NCBI RefSeq assembly: GCF_006517815.1
Contig: NZ_CP041198.1
Span: 1,984,001 to 2,048,000 of the forward strand
Length of the DNA stretch: 64,000 nt
From: Pseudarthrobacter sp. NIBRBAC000502770
GTDB taxonomy: Bacteria; Actinomycetota; Actinomycetes; Actinomycetales; Micrococcaceae
Reading direction: 5' to 3'
Shown here: positions 54,896 through 64,000 of the stretch, in pieces
Layout of the letters: the number at the start of each line of letters is the position of its first letter
Numbering within the stretch: position 1 is the first letter of the stretch
Program-made: the position numbers and the translations under genes
The notes under the pieces: generated by a model
Databases searched by the model: none
Seen by the model: only the letters and a program-made list of their open reading frames with translations
What the model was told of the DNA's origin: nothing

Positions 54896-56398
54896 GTGAC
54901 CTTCATTTCCAAGACCCCACACGCCGACGTTGTCCTGATAGGCGGCGGCATCATGAGCGCCACGCTGGGGGCATTCCTCAAGCAGTTGGAGCCGACCTGG
55001 ACCATCTCCCTGTTCGAGCGGCTGGACCAGCCCGGCCTGGAAAGCTCGGACCCCTGGAACAACGCAGGAACGGGCCACGCCGCCCTCTGCGAACTGAACT
55101 ACTCGCCCGCGGCCAAAGACGGCTCGGTCAGCCCCGCCAAGGCGCTGCTCATCAACGAACAGTTCCAGCTTTCCCGCCAGTTCTGGTCCCACCTGGTGGA
55201 CAACAGCCTGATTGGTTCGCCCAAGGGCTTTATCAACACCGTCCCGCACATGAGCTTCGTGATCGGCGAAGACCACACCCGCTTCCTGAAGACCCGGTAC
55301 GAGGCACTGAAGCCCCACCCGTTGTTCCGGAGCATGGAGTACTCAGAGGACCACGCCCAGATCGCCAAATGGGCACCGCTGATCGTCAAGGGCCGCGACC
55401 CCCAGCAGCGCATTGCGGCCACCCGCGCGGCCGAGGGCACCGACGTCGACTTCGGCGCACTGACCCGTGAACTGACCACGTACCTTGGTAACAACGGCGT
55501 CGAAATCAACTACGGCCACGACGTTACCGGGATCTCCCGCGCGTCCGACGGCGGCTGGGACCTGGCGCTGAAGTACCCCAAGTCGGGCGAGCACGGCAAG
55601 ATCCACGCCAAATTCGTCTTTGTCGGCGCCGGCGGCGGCGCCCTGCACCTGCTTCAGGCCTCCGGCATCCCCGAAAGCAAGGGCTACGGCGGGTTTCCCG
55701 TCTCCGGCCAGTTCTTCCGCTGCACGGACGAGACCATCGCCGCCCAGCACAGCGCCAAGGTCTACGGCCAGGCCTCCGTGGGTGCGCCGCCCATGTCCGT
55801 TCCGCACCTGGATACCCGCTACGTCAACGGGAAGCGCTCGCTCCTGTTCGGCCCGTATGCAGGCTTCTCCACCAACTTCCTGAAGAACGGCTCGTACCTG
55901 GACCTGCCCCTGTCCATCCGCCCCGGCAACATCATTCCGATGCTCGCCGTTGCCAAGGACAACATGGACCTCACCGCCTACCTGGTCAAGGAAGTGGTCA
56001 AGCGCCACGACCAGAAGGTGGAGGCACTGCGCGAGTACTACCCGGAGGCAAAGGGCAGCGACTGGGAACTCATCACCGCCGGCCAGCGTGTACAGATCAT
56101 CAAGAAAGACCCGCAAAAGGGCGGCATCCTCCAGTTCGGCACTGAAGTGATTGCCGGCCGCGACGGCTCCATCGGTGCGCTCCTGGGCGCTTCGCCGGGG
56201 GCGTCCACCGCTGTCCCCATCATGATCGAGCTGCTCCAGAAGACGTTCCCCAAGAACTTCAAGGGCTGGCAGTCCAAGCTCAAGGACATGATGCCCGGCT
56301 ATGGGGTGAAGCTGGATGAGAATCCGGACCTCGCCGCGGAACTGGAACGGGCCACGGCCAAGTCCCTCCAGCTGGAGAGCGTTTCCGCCAGCCGCTGA
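54896..56398 (+). CDS. mqo: Malate:quinone oxidoreductase
   Basis: FAD-dependent membrane-associated enzyme that oxidises malate to oxaloacetate and reduces quinone, in the citric acid cycle. 500 residues: N-terminal FAD motif [78 protein letters not shown] and [21 protein letters not shown] at the C-terminus. GTG 54896 follows GGAGA by six bases. Common in corynebacteria and Micrococcaceae. Confidence 0.96.
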   Translation: MTFISKTPHADVVLIGGGIMSATLGAFLKQLEPTWTISLFERLDQPGLESSDPWNNAGTGHAALCELNYSPAAKDGSVSPAKALLINEQFQLSRQFWSHLVDNSLIGSPKGFINTVPHMSFVIGEDHTRFLKTRYEALKPHPLFRSMEYSEDHAQIAKWAPLIVKGRDPQQRIAATRAAEGTDVDFGALTRELTTYLGNNGVEINYGHDVTGISRASDGGWDLALKYPKSGEHGKIHAKFVFVGAGGGALHLLQASGIPESKGYGGFPVSGQFFRCTDETIAAQHSAKVYGQASVGAPPMSVPHLDTRYVNGKRSLLFGPYAGFSTNFLKNGSYLDLPLSIRPGNIIPMLAVAKDNMDLTAYLVKEVVKRHDQKVEALREYYPEAKGSDWELITAGQRVQIIKKDPQKGGILQFGTEVIAGRDGSIGALLGASPGASTAVPIMIELLQKTFPKNFKGWQSKLKDMMPGYGVKLDENPDLAAELERATAKSLQLESVSASR

Positions 56399-56467
56399 CC
56401 CTGCCGGGGCCAGCGGCTGGCACCCCCAGGGCTTGTACCAGTCACTTAGACCCCCAGGAGACCACCC

Positions 56468-59400
56468 ATGTTCCGGTTGGCGCACCTTTCCCTGGCGAAC
56501 CGGGCCCTGATCGCGCTGATCACCGTCTTCGCCTCGGTGTTCGGCGTGATCACCATGTCGTCGCTGAAGCAGGAGCTCATCCCTTCGATCGAGTTCCCGC
56601 AGATCACCGTGCTCAGTTCCATGCCGGGGGCATCCCCCGAAGTGGTGGACAAACAGGTCAGCGGCCCCCTTGAAAAGGCGCTGAACGGCGTGGAGGGGCT
56701 GGAATCCACCTCCTCCACGTCGCGGACCGGCGTCTCCCAGATCACCATGGTGTTCACCTACGGATCGAACCTGGACCGGGCCCGGAACCAGATCGACCGG
56801 GCCATCTCCAACGCCAAACGGACCCTGCCCAGCGACGTCCAGCCGCAGGCCATCGCCGGCAGCATCAGCGACTTCCCCATTGTTTTCCTCGCCGTCTCGT
56901 CGGACAAACCGCTCAGTGAACTGAACGCGGACCTGCAGCGCCTCAGCGTTCCCAGGCTGCAGAAGATCGACGGCGTCCGGAGCGCCGACGTCACGGGTGG
57001 CGCCTCCCAGCACATCGAGATCCTCCCCCGCACCGACGCCATGGCAGCGGCGGGGGTAGGCGTCACCGCCATCCGCGACGCCCTGTCCAACAACGGCGCC
57101 CTGGTTCCGGCCGGAACACTCCAGGACCAGGGCAAGACCCTCTCGCTGCAGATCGGCAGCCCGGTGGATTCACTCGACGCCATCAAAGCACTGCCGCTGA
57201 CCGGAGCCAAGAACGCAGCGACCATCGGCTCCGTTGCCGACGTCTCCCTCAAGGACGATGAGCGCACCTCCATTACCCGCACCAACGGCGCCGAGACGCT
57301 TGCGGTCTCCGTGACCAAGAAGCCCGAGGGCGACACGGTAGGGATCTCGCACGCGGTCCGGGACTCGCTGAACAACCTGGAGGCAGAGCTGGGGTCGAAC
57401 GCCAAGTTCACGCCCGTCTTCGACCAGGCCCCGTTCATCGAAAAGTCCATCAAGGACCTCACCACCGAAGGCCTCCTGGGACTGGGATTCGCCGTGGCCA
57501 TCATCCTGCTCTTCCTGATGTCCGCACGGTCCACGCTGGTCACGGCCATCTCGATTCCGTTGTCCCTGCTCATCACATTCATCGGCCTGTCGGCCACCGG
57601 CTACTCGCTGAACATCCTGACTCTGGGCGCCCTCACCATCGCGATCGGGCGCGTGGTGGACGACTCGATCGTGGTCATTGAGAACATCAAGCGGCACCTC
57701 AGTTACGGCGAGGAAAAGTCGACGGCGATCCTCACCGCCATCAGGGAAGTTGCCGGGGCCATCACCGCCTCGACCCTGACCACGGTGGCGGTGTTCCTGC
57801 CCATCGCCTTCGTGGGCGAACTGGCAGGCGAACTGTTCCGGCCGTTCGCCCTGACGGTCACCATGGCGCTGCTGGCATCGCTGCTGGTCTCGCTGACCAT
57901 CGTTCCGGTGCTGGCCTACTGGTTCCTGAAGAACCCCAAGGGCGGCCCCGCCGGCGCGGCCGCAGGATCCCCCGAGGCGCGGCGCATTGCCGACGAGGCC
58001 AAGGCAAGGGCCCACGACGCCGAGCAGCGCAGCCGGCTGCAGCGCGGCTACCTGCCCATCCTCCGGTCCACGCAGAAGCACCCCGTCATCACCCTGGTGG
58101 CGGCTGTCCTGGTGCTCGGTGCCACCGGTGCCATGACGCCGCTGCTGGCCACCAACCTCCTGGGGAACTCTGGGCAGAACAGCCTGACCGTACGCCAGGT
58201 GCTTCCGCCGGGGACCAGCCTGGCCGACACCAGCGCGGCGGCTATCCGCCTCGAAGGCGTGCTGCGCGGCCTCGACGGCATCAAGGACGTCCAGGTGACG
58301 TCGGGCAACGCCCAGGCCGGCTTCGCCGCACTGACCTCCACCGGCTCCTCCAACTCGACATTCACCGTGGTGACTGACGAAAAGGCCAACCAGGAACGGC
58401 TCCAGGACACCGTGCGGACCGAGCTGGCCAAGGTGCCTGATTCCGGAAAGATCTCCGTGGGAACCCAGCAGGGCGGCTTCGGCACCTCGTCCACCGTGGA
58501 CATTACGCTGAAGGCTGCCACCAGCGCGGACCTGCAGTCGGCCAGCGACACCATGGTTGCCGCCATGACTGGGGTGCCCGGCACCAGCGAGGTGGCCAGC
58601 AACCTGGCTGCCAGCAACCCGGTGGTGCAGGTCAAGGTGGACCGGGCCAAGGCCGCGGCGGCCGGCCTGAACGAGGAGCAGGTGGCCGGCGTGCTGGCCT
58701 CCACGATCAGCCCCATCCCGGCAGGCACGGTGCGGATCGACACTAACGACTTCCCCGTCCGCATTGGCCAGGGCACCAAGTTCACCAGCATCGACGCCGT
58801 CCGGAATATCCCGCTTCCGGCGGCCGGCCGGCCGGTCACGCTGGGAAGCATCGCCGCCGTCGAGCAGGTGGACGTCCCCGTCTCCATCACCGCCAGCAAC
58901 GGCGAGCGTACCGCCAAGGTGTCCATCACGCCGTCGGGCTCCAACCTGGGTGCCGTGAACACCGAAGTCCAAAAGCGCCTCGCTGACGTCCAGCTTCCGC
59001 CGGGGGTCACTGCCACTATCGGTGGTGCCACCACCCAGCAGGCCGAATCCTTCCGGCAACTTGGCCTGGCCCTGCTGGCGGCCATCGCCATCGTGTATGT
59101 GATCATGGTGGCCACCTTCAAGTCCCTCGTGCAGCCGTTGATCCTGCTGGTCTCGGTTCCGTTCGCGGCTACCGGTGCCGTGGCCCTGCTGCTGCTCACC
59201 GGGGTTCCGCTGGGACTGCCGTCACTGATCGGCATGCTGATGCTGGTGGGAATCGTGGTTACCAACGCGATCGTGCTGATCGACCTGATCAACCAGTACC
59301 GGCAGCCCCGCGACGGCCGGCCCGGCATGAACGTGGCGGATGCCATCACGAACGGCGCCCGGCAGCGCCTCCGGCCCATCCTCATGACGGCACTGGCAAC

Positions 59401-59701
59401 GGTCTTCGCCCTGACCCCCATGGCACTGGGCCTCACGGGCGGCGGCGGGTTCATTTCCCAGCCGTTGGCGGTGGTGGTGATTGGCGGCCTGGTGTCTTCC
59501 ACGGCCCTGACCCTGGTCCTGGTTCCCGTGCTCTACCGGCTGGTGGAAGGCCGGCGGGAAAAGAAGGCGCTTCTGCGGGACCTGCAGGCCCGCCCTGAGG
59601 GTGGACCCGGTTCGGACATCGACGCCGAGTTCAGGGACTGGACCACCGGCCAGGTCCCCAAGGTCAGCGGGCGCCGGGCGGCCCCCGGCGGTGCCGAATA
59701 G
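56468..59701 (+). CDS. RND family efflux transporter permease
   Basis: 1077-residue proton-driven transporter of the HAE1/SwrC type. Typical features: N-terminal helix followed by PSIEFPQITVLSSMPGASPEVVDKQVSGPLEKAL, helix set near 335-500 with GLGFAVAIILLFLMSARSTLVTAISIPLSLLITFIGL and the proton-relay DDSIVVIENI, and the second half repeating the plan (LLAAIAIVYVIMVATFKSLVQPLILLVSVPFAATGAVAL). AGGAG seven bases before ATG. No adaptor or outer-membrane partner, as expected in Gram-positives. Substrate unknown; perhaps lipids or drugs. Confidence 0.93.
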   Translation: MFRLAHLSLANRALIALITVFASVFGVITMSSLKQELIPSIEFPQITVLSSMPGASPEVVDKQVSGPLEKALNGVEGLESTSSTSRTGVSQITMVFTYGSNLDRARNQIDRAISNAKRTLPSDVQPQAIAGSISDFPIVFLAVSSDKPLSELNADLQRLSVPRLQKIDGVRSADVTGGASQHIEILPRTDAMAAAGVGVTAIRDALSNNGALVPAGTLQDQGKTLSLQIGSPVDSLDAIKALPLTGAKNAATIGSVADVSLKDDERTSITRTNGAETLAVSVTKKPEGDTVGISHAVRDSLNNLEAELGSNAKFTPVFDQAPFIEKSIKDLTTEGLLGLGFAVAIILLFLMSARSTLVTAISIPLSLLITFIGLSATGYSLNILTLGALTIAIGRVVDDSIVVIENIKRHLSYGEEKSTAILTAIREVAGAITASTLTTVAVFLPIAFVGELAGELFRPFALTVTMALLASLLVSLTIVPVLAYWFLKNPKGGPAGAAAGSPEARRIADEAKARAHDAEQRSRLQRGYLPILRSTQKHPVITLVAAVLVLGATGAMTPLLATNLLGNSGQNSLTVRQVLPPGTSLADTSAAAIRLEGVLRGLDGIKDVQVTSGNAQAGFAALTSTGSSNSTFTVVTDEKANQERLQDTVRTELAKVPDSGKISVGTQQGGFGTSSTVDITLKAATSADLQSASDTMVAAMTGVPGTSEVASNLAASNPVVQVKVDRAKAAAAGLNEEQVAGVLASTISPIPAGTVRIDTNDFPVRIGQGTKFTSIDAVRNIPLPAAGRPVTLGSIAAVEQVDVPVSITASNGERTAKVSITPSGSNLGAVNTEVQKRLADVQLPPGVTATIGGATTQQAESFRQLGLALLAAIAIVYVIMVATFKSLVQPLILLVSVPFAATGAVALLLLTGVPLGLPSLIGMLMLVGIVVTNAIVLIDLINQYRQPRDGRPGMNVADAITNGARQRLRPILMTALATVFALTPMALGLTGGGGFISQPLAVVVIGGLVSSTALTLVLVPVLYRLVEGRREKKALLRDLQARPEGGPGSDIDAEFRDWTTGQVPKVSGRRAAPGGAE

Positions 59702-59713
59702 GGCCTGCGTTCC

Positions 59714-59750
59714 GGCGATGCCCGCACCACCCCGTGGTGCGGGCATCGCC
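59714..59750 (+). terminator. Terminator after RND gene
   Basis: Perfect 17-bp arms (59714-59730 and 59734-59750) with loop CCC. A second, GC-rich hairpin (59770-59777 with 59785-59792) follows. Confidence 0.85.
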
Positions 59751-59812
59751 GCGTCCGGGCACGTGTTCCCCGCGGGGGAATAATCCCCGCGGCGGGGTGT
59801 TACAGAAGTCAA

Positions 59813-59830
59813 TAGATGCAAACGCATCTA
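59813..59830. promoter_or_regulatory. Operator of the LLM-MarR operon
   Basis: Perfect palindrome TAGATGC-AAAC-GCATCTA. It covers the -35 side of the putative -10 TACACT (59839-59844), so a repressor would block the promoter. The operon ends with a MarR gene, the likely binder. Confidence 0.65.
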
Positions 59831-59884
59831 AATTGGTCTACACTGGAACCAAGCCCAGCAAGTCCAGGAACGGAAAGGCACGTC

Positions 59885-60993
59885 ATGCAGATCGGTGTTT
59901 TCAGCGTCAGCGACATCACCACGGACCCCACCACAGGCCGTACCCCCACCGAGCACGAGCGCATCAAGGCCTCGGTTGCCATCGCCAAAAAAGTCGAGGA
60001 AATCGGCATGGATGTCTACGCGATCGGCGAGCACCACAACCGGCCTTTCTTTTCCTCCTCCCCTACCACCACGCTGGCCTACATCGCGGCGCAGACCGAA
60101 CGCATCATCCTCTCCACGGCCACCACGCTGATCACCACCAATGACCCGGTGAAGATCGCCGAGGACTTCGCCATGCTCCAGCACCTGGCCGACGGCCGCG
60201 TCGACCTGGTCCTGGGCCGCGGCAACACCGCGCCGGTCTACCCGTGGTTCGGCAAGAACATCCAGGACGGCGTAGAGCTGGCCATCGAGAACTACAGCCT
60301 CCTGCGCAAGCTGTGGGACGAGGACACCGTGAACTGGTCCGGCAAGTTCCGCACACCGCTGCAGAACTTCACCTCCACCCCCGTCCGCTGGACGGTGTGG
60401 CTCCCTTCGTCTGGCACGGTTCCATCCGCACGCCGCAGATCGCCGAGGTGGCCGCGTACTTTGGTGACGGCTTCTTCGCCAACAACATCTTCTGGCCCAA
60501 GGAGCACTACCAGCAGCTGATCGGCCTCTACCGGGAGCGGTACGAGCACTACGGCCACGGCAAGGCCGACCAGGCGATTGTGGGACTCGGCGGACAGTTC
60601 TTCATGCGCAAGAACTCCCAGGATGCGGTGAAGGAATTCCGCCCCTACTTTGACAACGCACCGGTCTACGGCCATGGCCCGTCGCTGGAGGACTTCACCT
60701 CGCAGACACCGCTGACCGTGGGCAGCCCGCAGGAAGTCATCGAGAAGACCCTGGCCTTCCGCGAGTACTTCGGTGACTACCAGCGCCAGCTGTTCCTTAT
60801 TGACCACGCCGGCCTGCCGCTCAAGACCGTCCTGGAGCAGCTGGACCTGTTCGGCGAGGAAGTGCTGCCGGTCCTCCGGAAGGAGTACGCAGCGCTGAAG
60901 CCTGCGCACGTTCCGGAACCGCCCACCCACGCAGGCCGCGTGGCCGCCCTGCTGGCGTCGCAGGATGCCGGCACTTCAACCCCGGTGGCGTAA
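59885..60993 (+). pseudogene. Luciferase-like (LLM) flavin oxidoreductase, one-base frameshift
   Basis: LLM-class monooxygenase of 369 expected residues, probably FMN-dependent with unknown substrate. The first part (59885-60382) reads MQIGVFSVSDITTDPTTGRTPTEHERIKASVAIAKKVEEIGMDVYAIGEHHNRPFF; the rest continues in the frame one base different, from PRPLDGVAPFVWHGSIRTPQIAEVAAYFGDGFFANNIF to the TAA at 60993. A single C missing in the run of five Cs at 60378-60382 would restore TSTPRPLDG. It may be a sequencing error or a true loss. ATG 59885 follows GGAAAGG. The stop overlaps the MarR start (TAATG), so the operon structure is intact. Confidence 0.85.
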
Positions 60994-61454
60994 TGGCTGC
61001 CGGAGGACAGGAATCGCCGGTGCGGCTGGCGGCGGAGACCTGGGAATCGCTGTTCCGGGCGCAGGTAGCCGTCATGCGGAAGCTGCAGTCAGGGCCCGCA
61101 TTCCGGAAGCTTGCGGTGAACGAGTACGACGTCCTGTTCACGCTTTCCCGCTGCCCGTCCGGCTGGCTGCGGCTCAACGAGCTCAACGATAACGTCCTGT
61201 TGAGCCAGTCCAGCCTGAGCCGGCTGGTGGAGCGGCTCGAGAAGCGCGGCCTCGTGGCCCGGATGCCGGCGCCGGAGGACGGCCGCGGCGTGCTGCTCAA
61301 GCTGACGGACGAGGGCCGCGAACTCCAGAAGGAAATTGGCCGCGAGCATGTCCGGGACATCTCGGCACTGGTGGGACCGGCACTGACGGCCGCCGAGCAG
61401 AAAGAGCTCATGCGGCTTACCGACAAGCTGCGGAACTCGCTGGGGAAGCGCTAG
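60993..61454 (+). CDS. MarR family transcriptional regulator
   Basis: 153-residue winged-helix protein; LRLNELNDNVLLSQSSLSRLVERLEKRGLVARMPAPEDGRGVLLKLTDEGRELQ holds the recognition helix and wing. Its start overlaps the stop of the LLM gene; it probably represses the operon through the palindrome at 59813-59830, responding to a substrate of the oxidoreductase. Its TAG overlaps the convergent transglutaminase stop. Confidence 0.9.
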   Translation: MAAGGQESPVRLAAETWESLFRAQVAVMRKLQSGPAFRKLAVNEYDVLFTLSRCPSGWLRLNELNDNVLLSQSSLSRLVERLEKRGLVARMPAPEDGRGVLLKLTDEGRELQKEIGREHVRDISALVGPALTAAEQKELMRLTDKLRNSLGKR

Positions 61455-62257
61455 CCCAGCTGCACCAGCCGGGCGGGGTCCTCAGCCGGAAGGTCCCCGT
61501 CCACCACTGCGGTCACGCGCAGCTGGTTCAAAACCAGGCTTCCGCCCACCGTGGAAAGGAAAGCCGTATCCGACGAATCACGGCCGGCAGTAATGCGCAG
61601 CATCGACTCCCGCGGGGCAAGCCCCGTGGGGTCGATGACGTGCCACGCACCCTCCACATGGGCTTCCGCCACGGCGTGGAAATCCATGGGACTCAGGCCG
61701 GGGGCGTAGACAGCCGCGAGGCGGGCCGGGATGTCCTTGGACCGCAGCAGGGCGATGGCCAGGTGCGCGAAGTCCCGGCAAACGCCCCGCCTGCTCAGGA
61801 GCGTCTCCACCGCGCCATCCGTGCCACGGGAGGAGCCGCTGATGTACCGCAGCTCGCCGTTGACCCAGTCGCGGACGGCATGCACCAGGTCCGCCCCGTG
61901 GACTCCGCCGAATTCCGCATAGGCCGTCGGCAGCAGCCTGTCAGACTCTGCATACCGGCTGGGGCGTACATAGCGGATGCGGTCGGCCAGGTCCGCTTCT
62001 TCGGGCACGGCGCGGCCGGCCACCGTGGCCGAATATTCCACCGTGACTTCGGTGGGTTCGGCGAATTCCATGTAGTGGAACCGGCCCCCGTGGTGGTCCG
62101 ATATCTCCTTGAGGGGAACCTCCGCTCCCCCCGCCGTCACGGACAGGGACTCCGCAAAGGATGAGTAGCCGCTGTTCCTCGCCACGGCGACGGCCATGGC
62201 CACCTTGGTGTTGGCGATGGTCCTGAAGGCGAGGCGGGCGGAAACAGAGCGTTCCAT
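61451..62257 (-). CDS. Transglutaminase-like domain protein
   Basis: 268-residue protein with a papain-like transglutaminase core (about 125-215): catalytic Cys in RRGVCRDFAH, His in MDFHAVAEAHV and Asp in HVIDPTG. The N-terminal half is beta-rich, as in the bacterial transglutaminase N-terminal domain. No signal peptide, so probably a cytosolic protease or amidase-like enzyme. Convergent with the MarR gene; the two stop codons overlap. Confidence 0.88.
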   Translation of the reverse strand: MERSVSARLAFRTIANTKVAMAVAVARNSGYSSFAESLSVTAGGAEVPLKEISDHHGGRFHYMEFAEPTEVTVEYSATVAGRAVPEEADLADRIRYVRPSRYAESDRLLPTAYAEFGGVHGADLVHAVRDWVNGELRYISGSSRGTDGAVETLLSRRGVCRDFAHLAIALLRSKDIPARLAAVYAPGLSPMDFHAVAEAHVEGAWHVIDPTGLAPRESMLRITAGRDSSDTAFLSTVGGSLVLNQLRVTAVVDGDLPAEDPARLVQLG

Positions 62258-62329
62258 GAATCTCCGGGGGTGTTGGGGGTGGAAGGCAAGTCGGGCGCCC
62301 CGTCACCTGGTGGGCCGCGGGCAGCGCGA

Positions 62330-63133
62330 CTAGTTTTTGACCTTCAGCGACATTAGCATCCGCTGCACATTGGCGAAGTCAGGGCTCCCGTTGACGTACT
62401 GGGCCGCCTGGCCCAGGGTGTCGAACGCCTTTGCCGGGGCCACCTTTTCATCCGGAGCAAAGGCTTTGAGGGCCACGAGGTCCCCAAACGAGTAGTCGCC
62501 CTTCCCGGCCGGCCCACGCACCACGTTGCGCAGCTCGCACGCCTTCCCGTCGGTGCCACCCACCAGGTTGGTGATGCCGTAGGAACCGAAATAGCGGTAA
62601 CCCTGGATCACCCGGAAGACCATGCGGGGCGGGATGGTTCCCTCCCCGTCCTGCGCGGCGAGGTCGAAGGGCACGCTGCTGATCACGGTGTACGGGTGCT
62701 GTGCGGCGTCCGGGCAGTCAACGGACGACGACGGCAGTCCCGTCCGGAGCGAAGCCATGAAGGTCCCGTCGGGCCTCTTCACGTCAACCTTCAGTCCGCC
62801 GGGAAGGACGCCTTCCTCCGTGGCCACGGACTGGGCGATCCAGTCCACCGGGAGGTCGAAGCTGACGGTTCCTGCGGGATCGGAGAAGGTCTTCCAAGAC
62901 GTTGCAGTGGGCACCGGCTGCGGCTCGCCGGAGGCGGTCGGAGACGGTGACGTGGCCCCGGCCGGCGGGGCTGTTCCGGACGTGGCTGTTCCGGATACCG
63001 GCACCGCAGAAGGGTCCGGCTGAGCCGTCCATCCTGGGCCGGCTGCCTGCGGCCCGGAACACGCTGCCAGCAGGACCGCTGCAGCCGCGAGGGAGATACC
63101 GGAAAGAACAGACTTCAGTGGCGCACCTGTCAT
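62330..63133 (-). CDS. Secreted lipoprotein, unknown function
   Basis: Not recognised. 267 residues; signal peptide LSGISLAAAAVLLAAC with lipobox LAAC (Cys25), a Pro/Ser/Thr linker to about residue 75, then a globular part with WKTFSDPAGTVSFDLPVDWIAQSV, YRYFGSYGITNLVGG and a conserved-looking C-terminal VNGSPDFANVQRMLMSLKVKN. Two Cys in the body may pair. Divergent from the DUF1684 gene; 72 bases before the transglutaminase gene on the same strand, which suggests co-transcription. Confidence 0.75.
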   Translation of the reverse strand: MTGAPLKSVLSGISLAAAAVLLAACSGPQAAGPGWTAQPDPSAVPVSGTATSGTAPPAGATSPSPTASGEPQPVPTATSWKTFSDPAGTVSFDLPVDWIAQSVATEEGVLPGGLKVDVKRPDGTFMASLRTGLPSSSVDCPDAAQHPYTVISSVPFDLAAQDGEGTIPPRMVFRVIQGYRYFGSYGITNLVGGTDGKACELRNVVRGPAGKGDYSFGDLVALKAFAPDEKVAPAKAFDTLGQAAQYVNGSPDFANVQRMLMSLKVKN

Positions 63134-63290
63134 GACGCCAGCCTAACGGCGCCTTTCCTCTCTTTCCCGCCTGCCGTGGCGGTGTTTCCGGCACCTGACG
63201 CCGTCCCCCGGCCGGACCGTCCCCCTGCCGCCGGCCGCGGTGCGGGCGCAGGCGTGTCGCCGTCGGGCATTTGCCACTCCGGGCTGGGAC

Positions 63291-63296
63291 TAGGCT
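63291..63296 (+). promoter_or_regulatory. -10 element, leaderless DUF1684 gene
   Basis: TAGGCT seven bases before ATG 63304; the same hexamer as at the DUF3515 and DUF1697 genes. Confidence 0.45.
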
Positions 63297-63303
63297 GGAG
63301 GTT

Positions 63304-63966
63304 ATGTCGCAAGAGCAGCACGGCGCAGCCGAAGAGAACCCCGCGGACATTTCGGCCCTGGACATCGTCGATTGGCGGCTGCGGACCTTTGCGCTTTACG
63401 ACAACGTCCGCCGGATCTCCGCGGATAACCCGTCCGAGGCCCACTCTTACTGGCGCCACCAGCGGGACCTGATGTTCGCCACTCATCCGGCTTCGGCGCT
63501 GACCGCAGCGGACAAGGCCCGCTTTTCCGGCCTGAAGACCGCGGACTATGACCCCATCTACCGGTTCCACGTCCCGCTCACCAAGGAAGGCGCGGGCCGG
63601 GAGCTGAGCGTGGACACCGGGACCGACGGCGTGGTGAACCTCGTGCGGCTTGGCACCTTCGACCTTCCCGAGATGGGCCAGCTGGGGGTGTGGAAAATCC
63701 ACGGATACGGGGGCGGAATCTTCGTTCCGTTCCGCGATGCCACGGCGGGCCAGCCGGGCGGCAGCTACGGGGCGGGGCGCTACCTGCTGGACACGATCAA
63801 GGGCGCATTCCAAGGGGTCCAGGGGTCCGGGCCGGATGCCATGTTCGTCCTGGACTTCAACTTCGCCTACAACCCCTCCTGCGCCTATAACGAGGCATGG
63901 GCCTGTCCGCTGCCCGGGCCATCCAACCGGCTTGCAGTGGACATCCCCGTGGGCGAGCTGTATTAA
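63304..63966 (+). CDS. DUF1684 domain protein
   Basis: 220 residues from ATG 63304. N-terminal SALDIVDWRLRTFALYDNVR, central YRFHVPLTKEGAGRELSVDTGTDGVVNLVRLGTFDLPEMGQLGVWKIHGYGGGIFVPFRDAT and C-terminal GGSYGAGRYLLDTIKGA, DFNFAYNPSCAYNEAWACPLPGPSNRLAVDIPVGE match the DUF1684 family. The last block (DFNFAYNPSCAY...CPLP...N) is a family hallmark; function unknown. Last gene of the window; the 34 bases after it hold nothing I can support. Confidence 0.9.
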   Translation: MSQEQHGAAEENPADISALDIVDWRLRTFALYDNVRRISADNPSEAHSYWRHQRDLMFATHPASALTAADKARFSGLKTADYDPIYRFHVPLTKEGAGRELSVDTGTDGVVNLVRLGTFDLPEMGQLGVWKIHGYGGGIFVPFRDATAGQPGGSYGAGRYLLDTIKGAFQGVQGSGPDAMFVLDFNFAYNPSCAYNEAWACPLPGPSNRLAVDIPVGELY

Positions 63967-64000
63967 TGCCGGCCGTTACCGGTAATACCGCGTGAGGGAA

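Overview
The window is a gene-dense, high-GC stretch of an actinobacterial chromosome, most likely Arthrobacter or Pseudarthrobacter (Micrococcaceae). This rests on the gene order (rpmF-DUF177-coaD, rsmD-recG-DAK2-thiL, ddl-gpsA-plsC-murA-leuD-leuC-iclR), an ilvBNC attenuator with a leaderless leader peptide, an ArfC-sunset protein, and many promoters of the form TANNNT-N6-start that imply leaderless mRNAs. There is no phage, insertion sequence or CRISPR array. It reads as core chromosome with a few accessory transport and envelope loci. The genus is an inference from family knowledge; no search was run.

Layout. 1-16.5 kb: ribosomal protein L32, the DUF177 protein, coenzyme A synthesis (coaD), an inserted aminotransferase/spermidine-synthase-like pair, rsmD, the recG-DAK2-thiL overlap operon, D-Ala-D-Ala ligase, gpsA/plsC for phospholipid synthesis, murA, and leuDC with a divergent IclR regulator. 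16.5-20.4 kb: a DUF1697 protein and two overlapping dynamin-like membrane GTPases. 20.5-25 kb: tRNA-Glu and tRNA-Gln, a heptad-repeat membrane protein (YhgE/Pip repeat type) behind two tandem palindromes, a HAD phosphatase and gltX, so that glutamyl-tRNA synthetase lies close to tRNA-Glu. 25-30 kb: FAH-family and metallo-beta-lactamase-fold enzymes, a hypothetical protein, ilvE and leuB. 30-35.3 kb: a two-component system next to a MacB/FtsX-type ABC exporter, with the same 16-bp palindrome before both units. 35.3-40.5 kb: metG and a second FtsX-type ABC exporter with a very large ectodomain. 40.7-48 kb: serA, ilvC, ilvN, ilvB (with attenuator) and ilvD. 48-64 kb: a sunset-domain protein, a lipoprotein sugar dehydrogenase, tRNA-Lys, a MarR regulator, a peroxiredoxin, tRNA-Leu, a fasciclin lipoprotein with a SigK-like promoter, an orphan oligopeptide-binding lipoprotein, mqo, an RND exporter, a frameshifted luciferase-like oxidoreductase with its MarR regulator, a transglutaminase-like protein, a lipoprotein and a DUF1684 protein.

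How the genes fit together. Nine genes (leuC, leuD, leuB, ilvE, ilvD, ilvB, ilvN, ilvC, and serA for serine) cover almost the whole branched-chain amino acid pathway. They carry two visible control devices: an IclR-family palindrome at leuC and a ribosome-dependent attenuator at ilvB. The most interesting signals are regulatory: a SigK-type promoter on a fasciclin lipoprotein, which parallels mpt70/mpt83 of mycobacteria; the shared palindrome linking a two-component system to an exporter; the tandem boxes at the heptad-repeat gene; and a DUF177 gene that seems to start at ATT behind an overlapping seven-residue minicistron.
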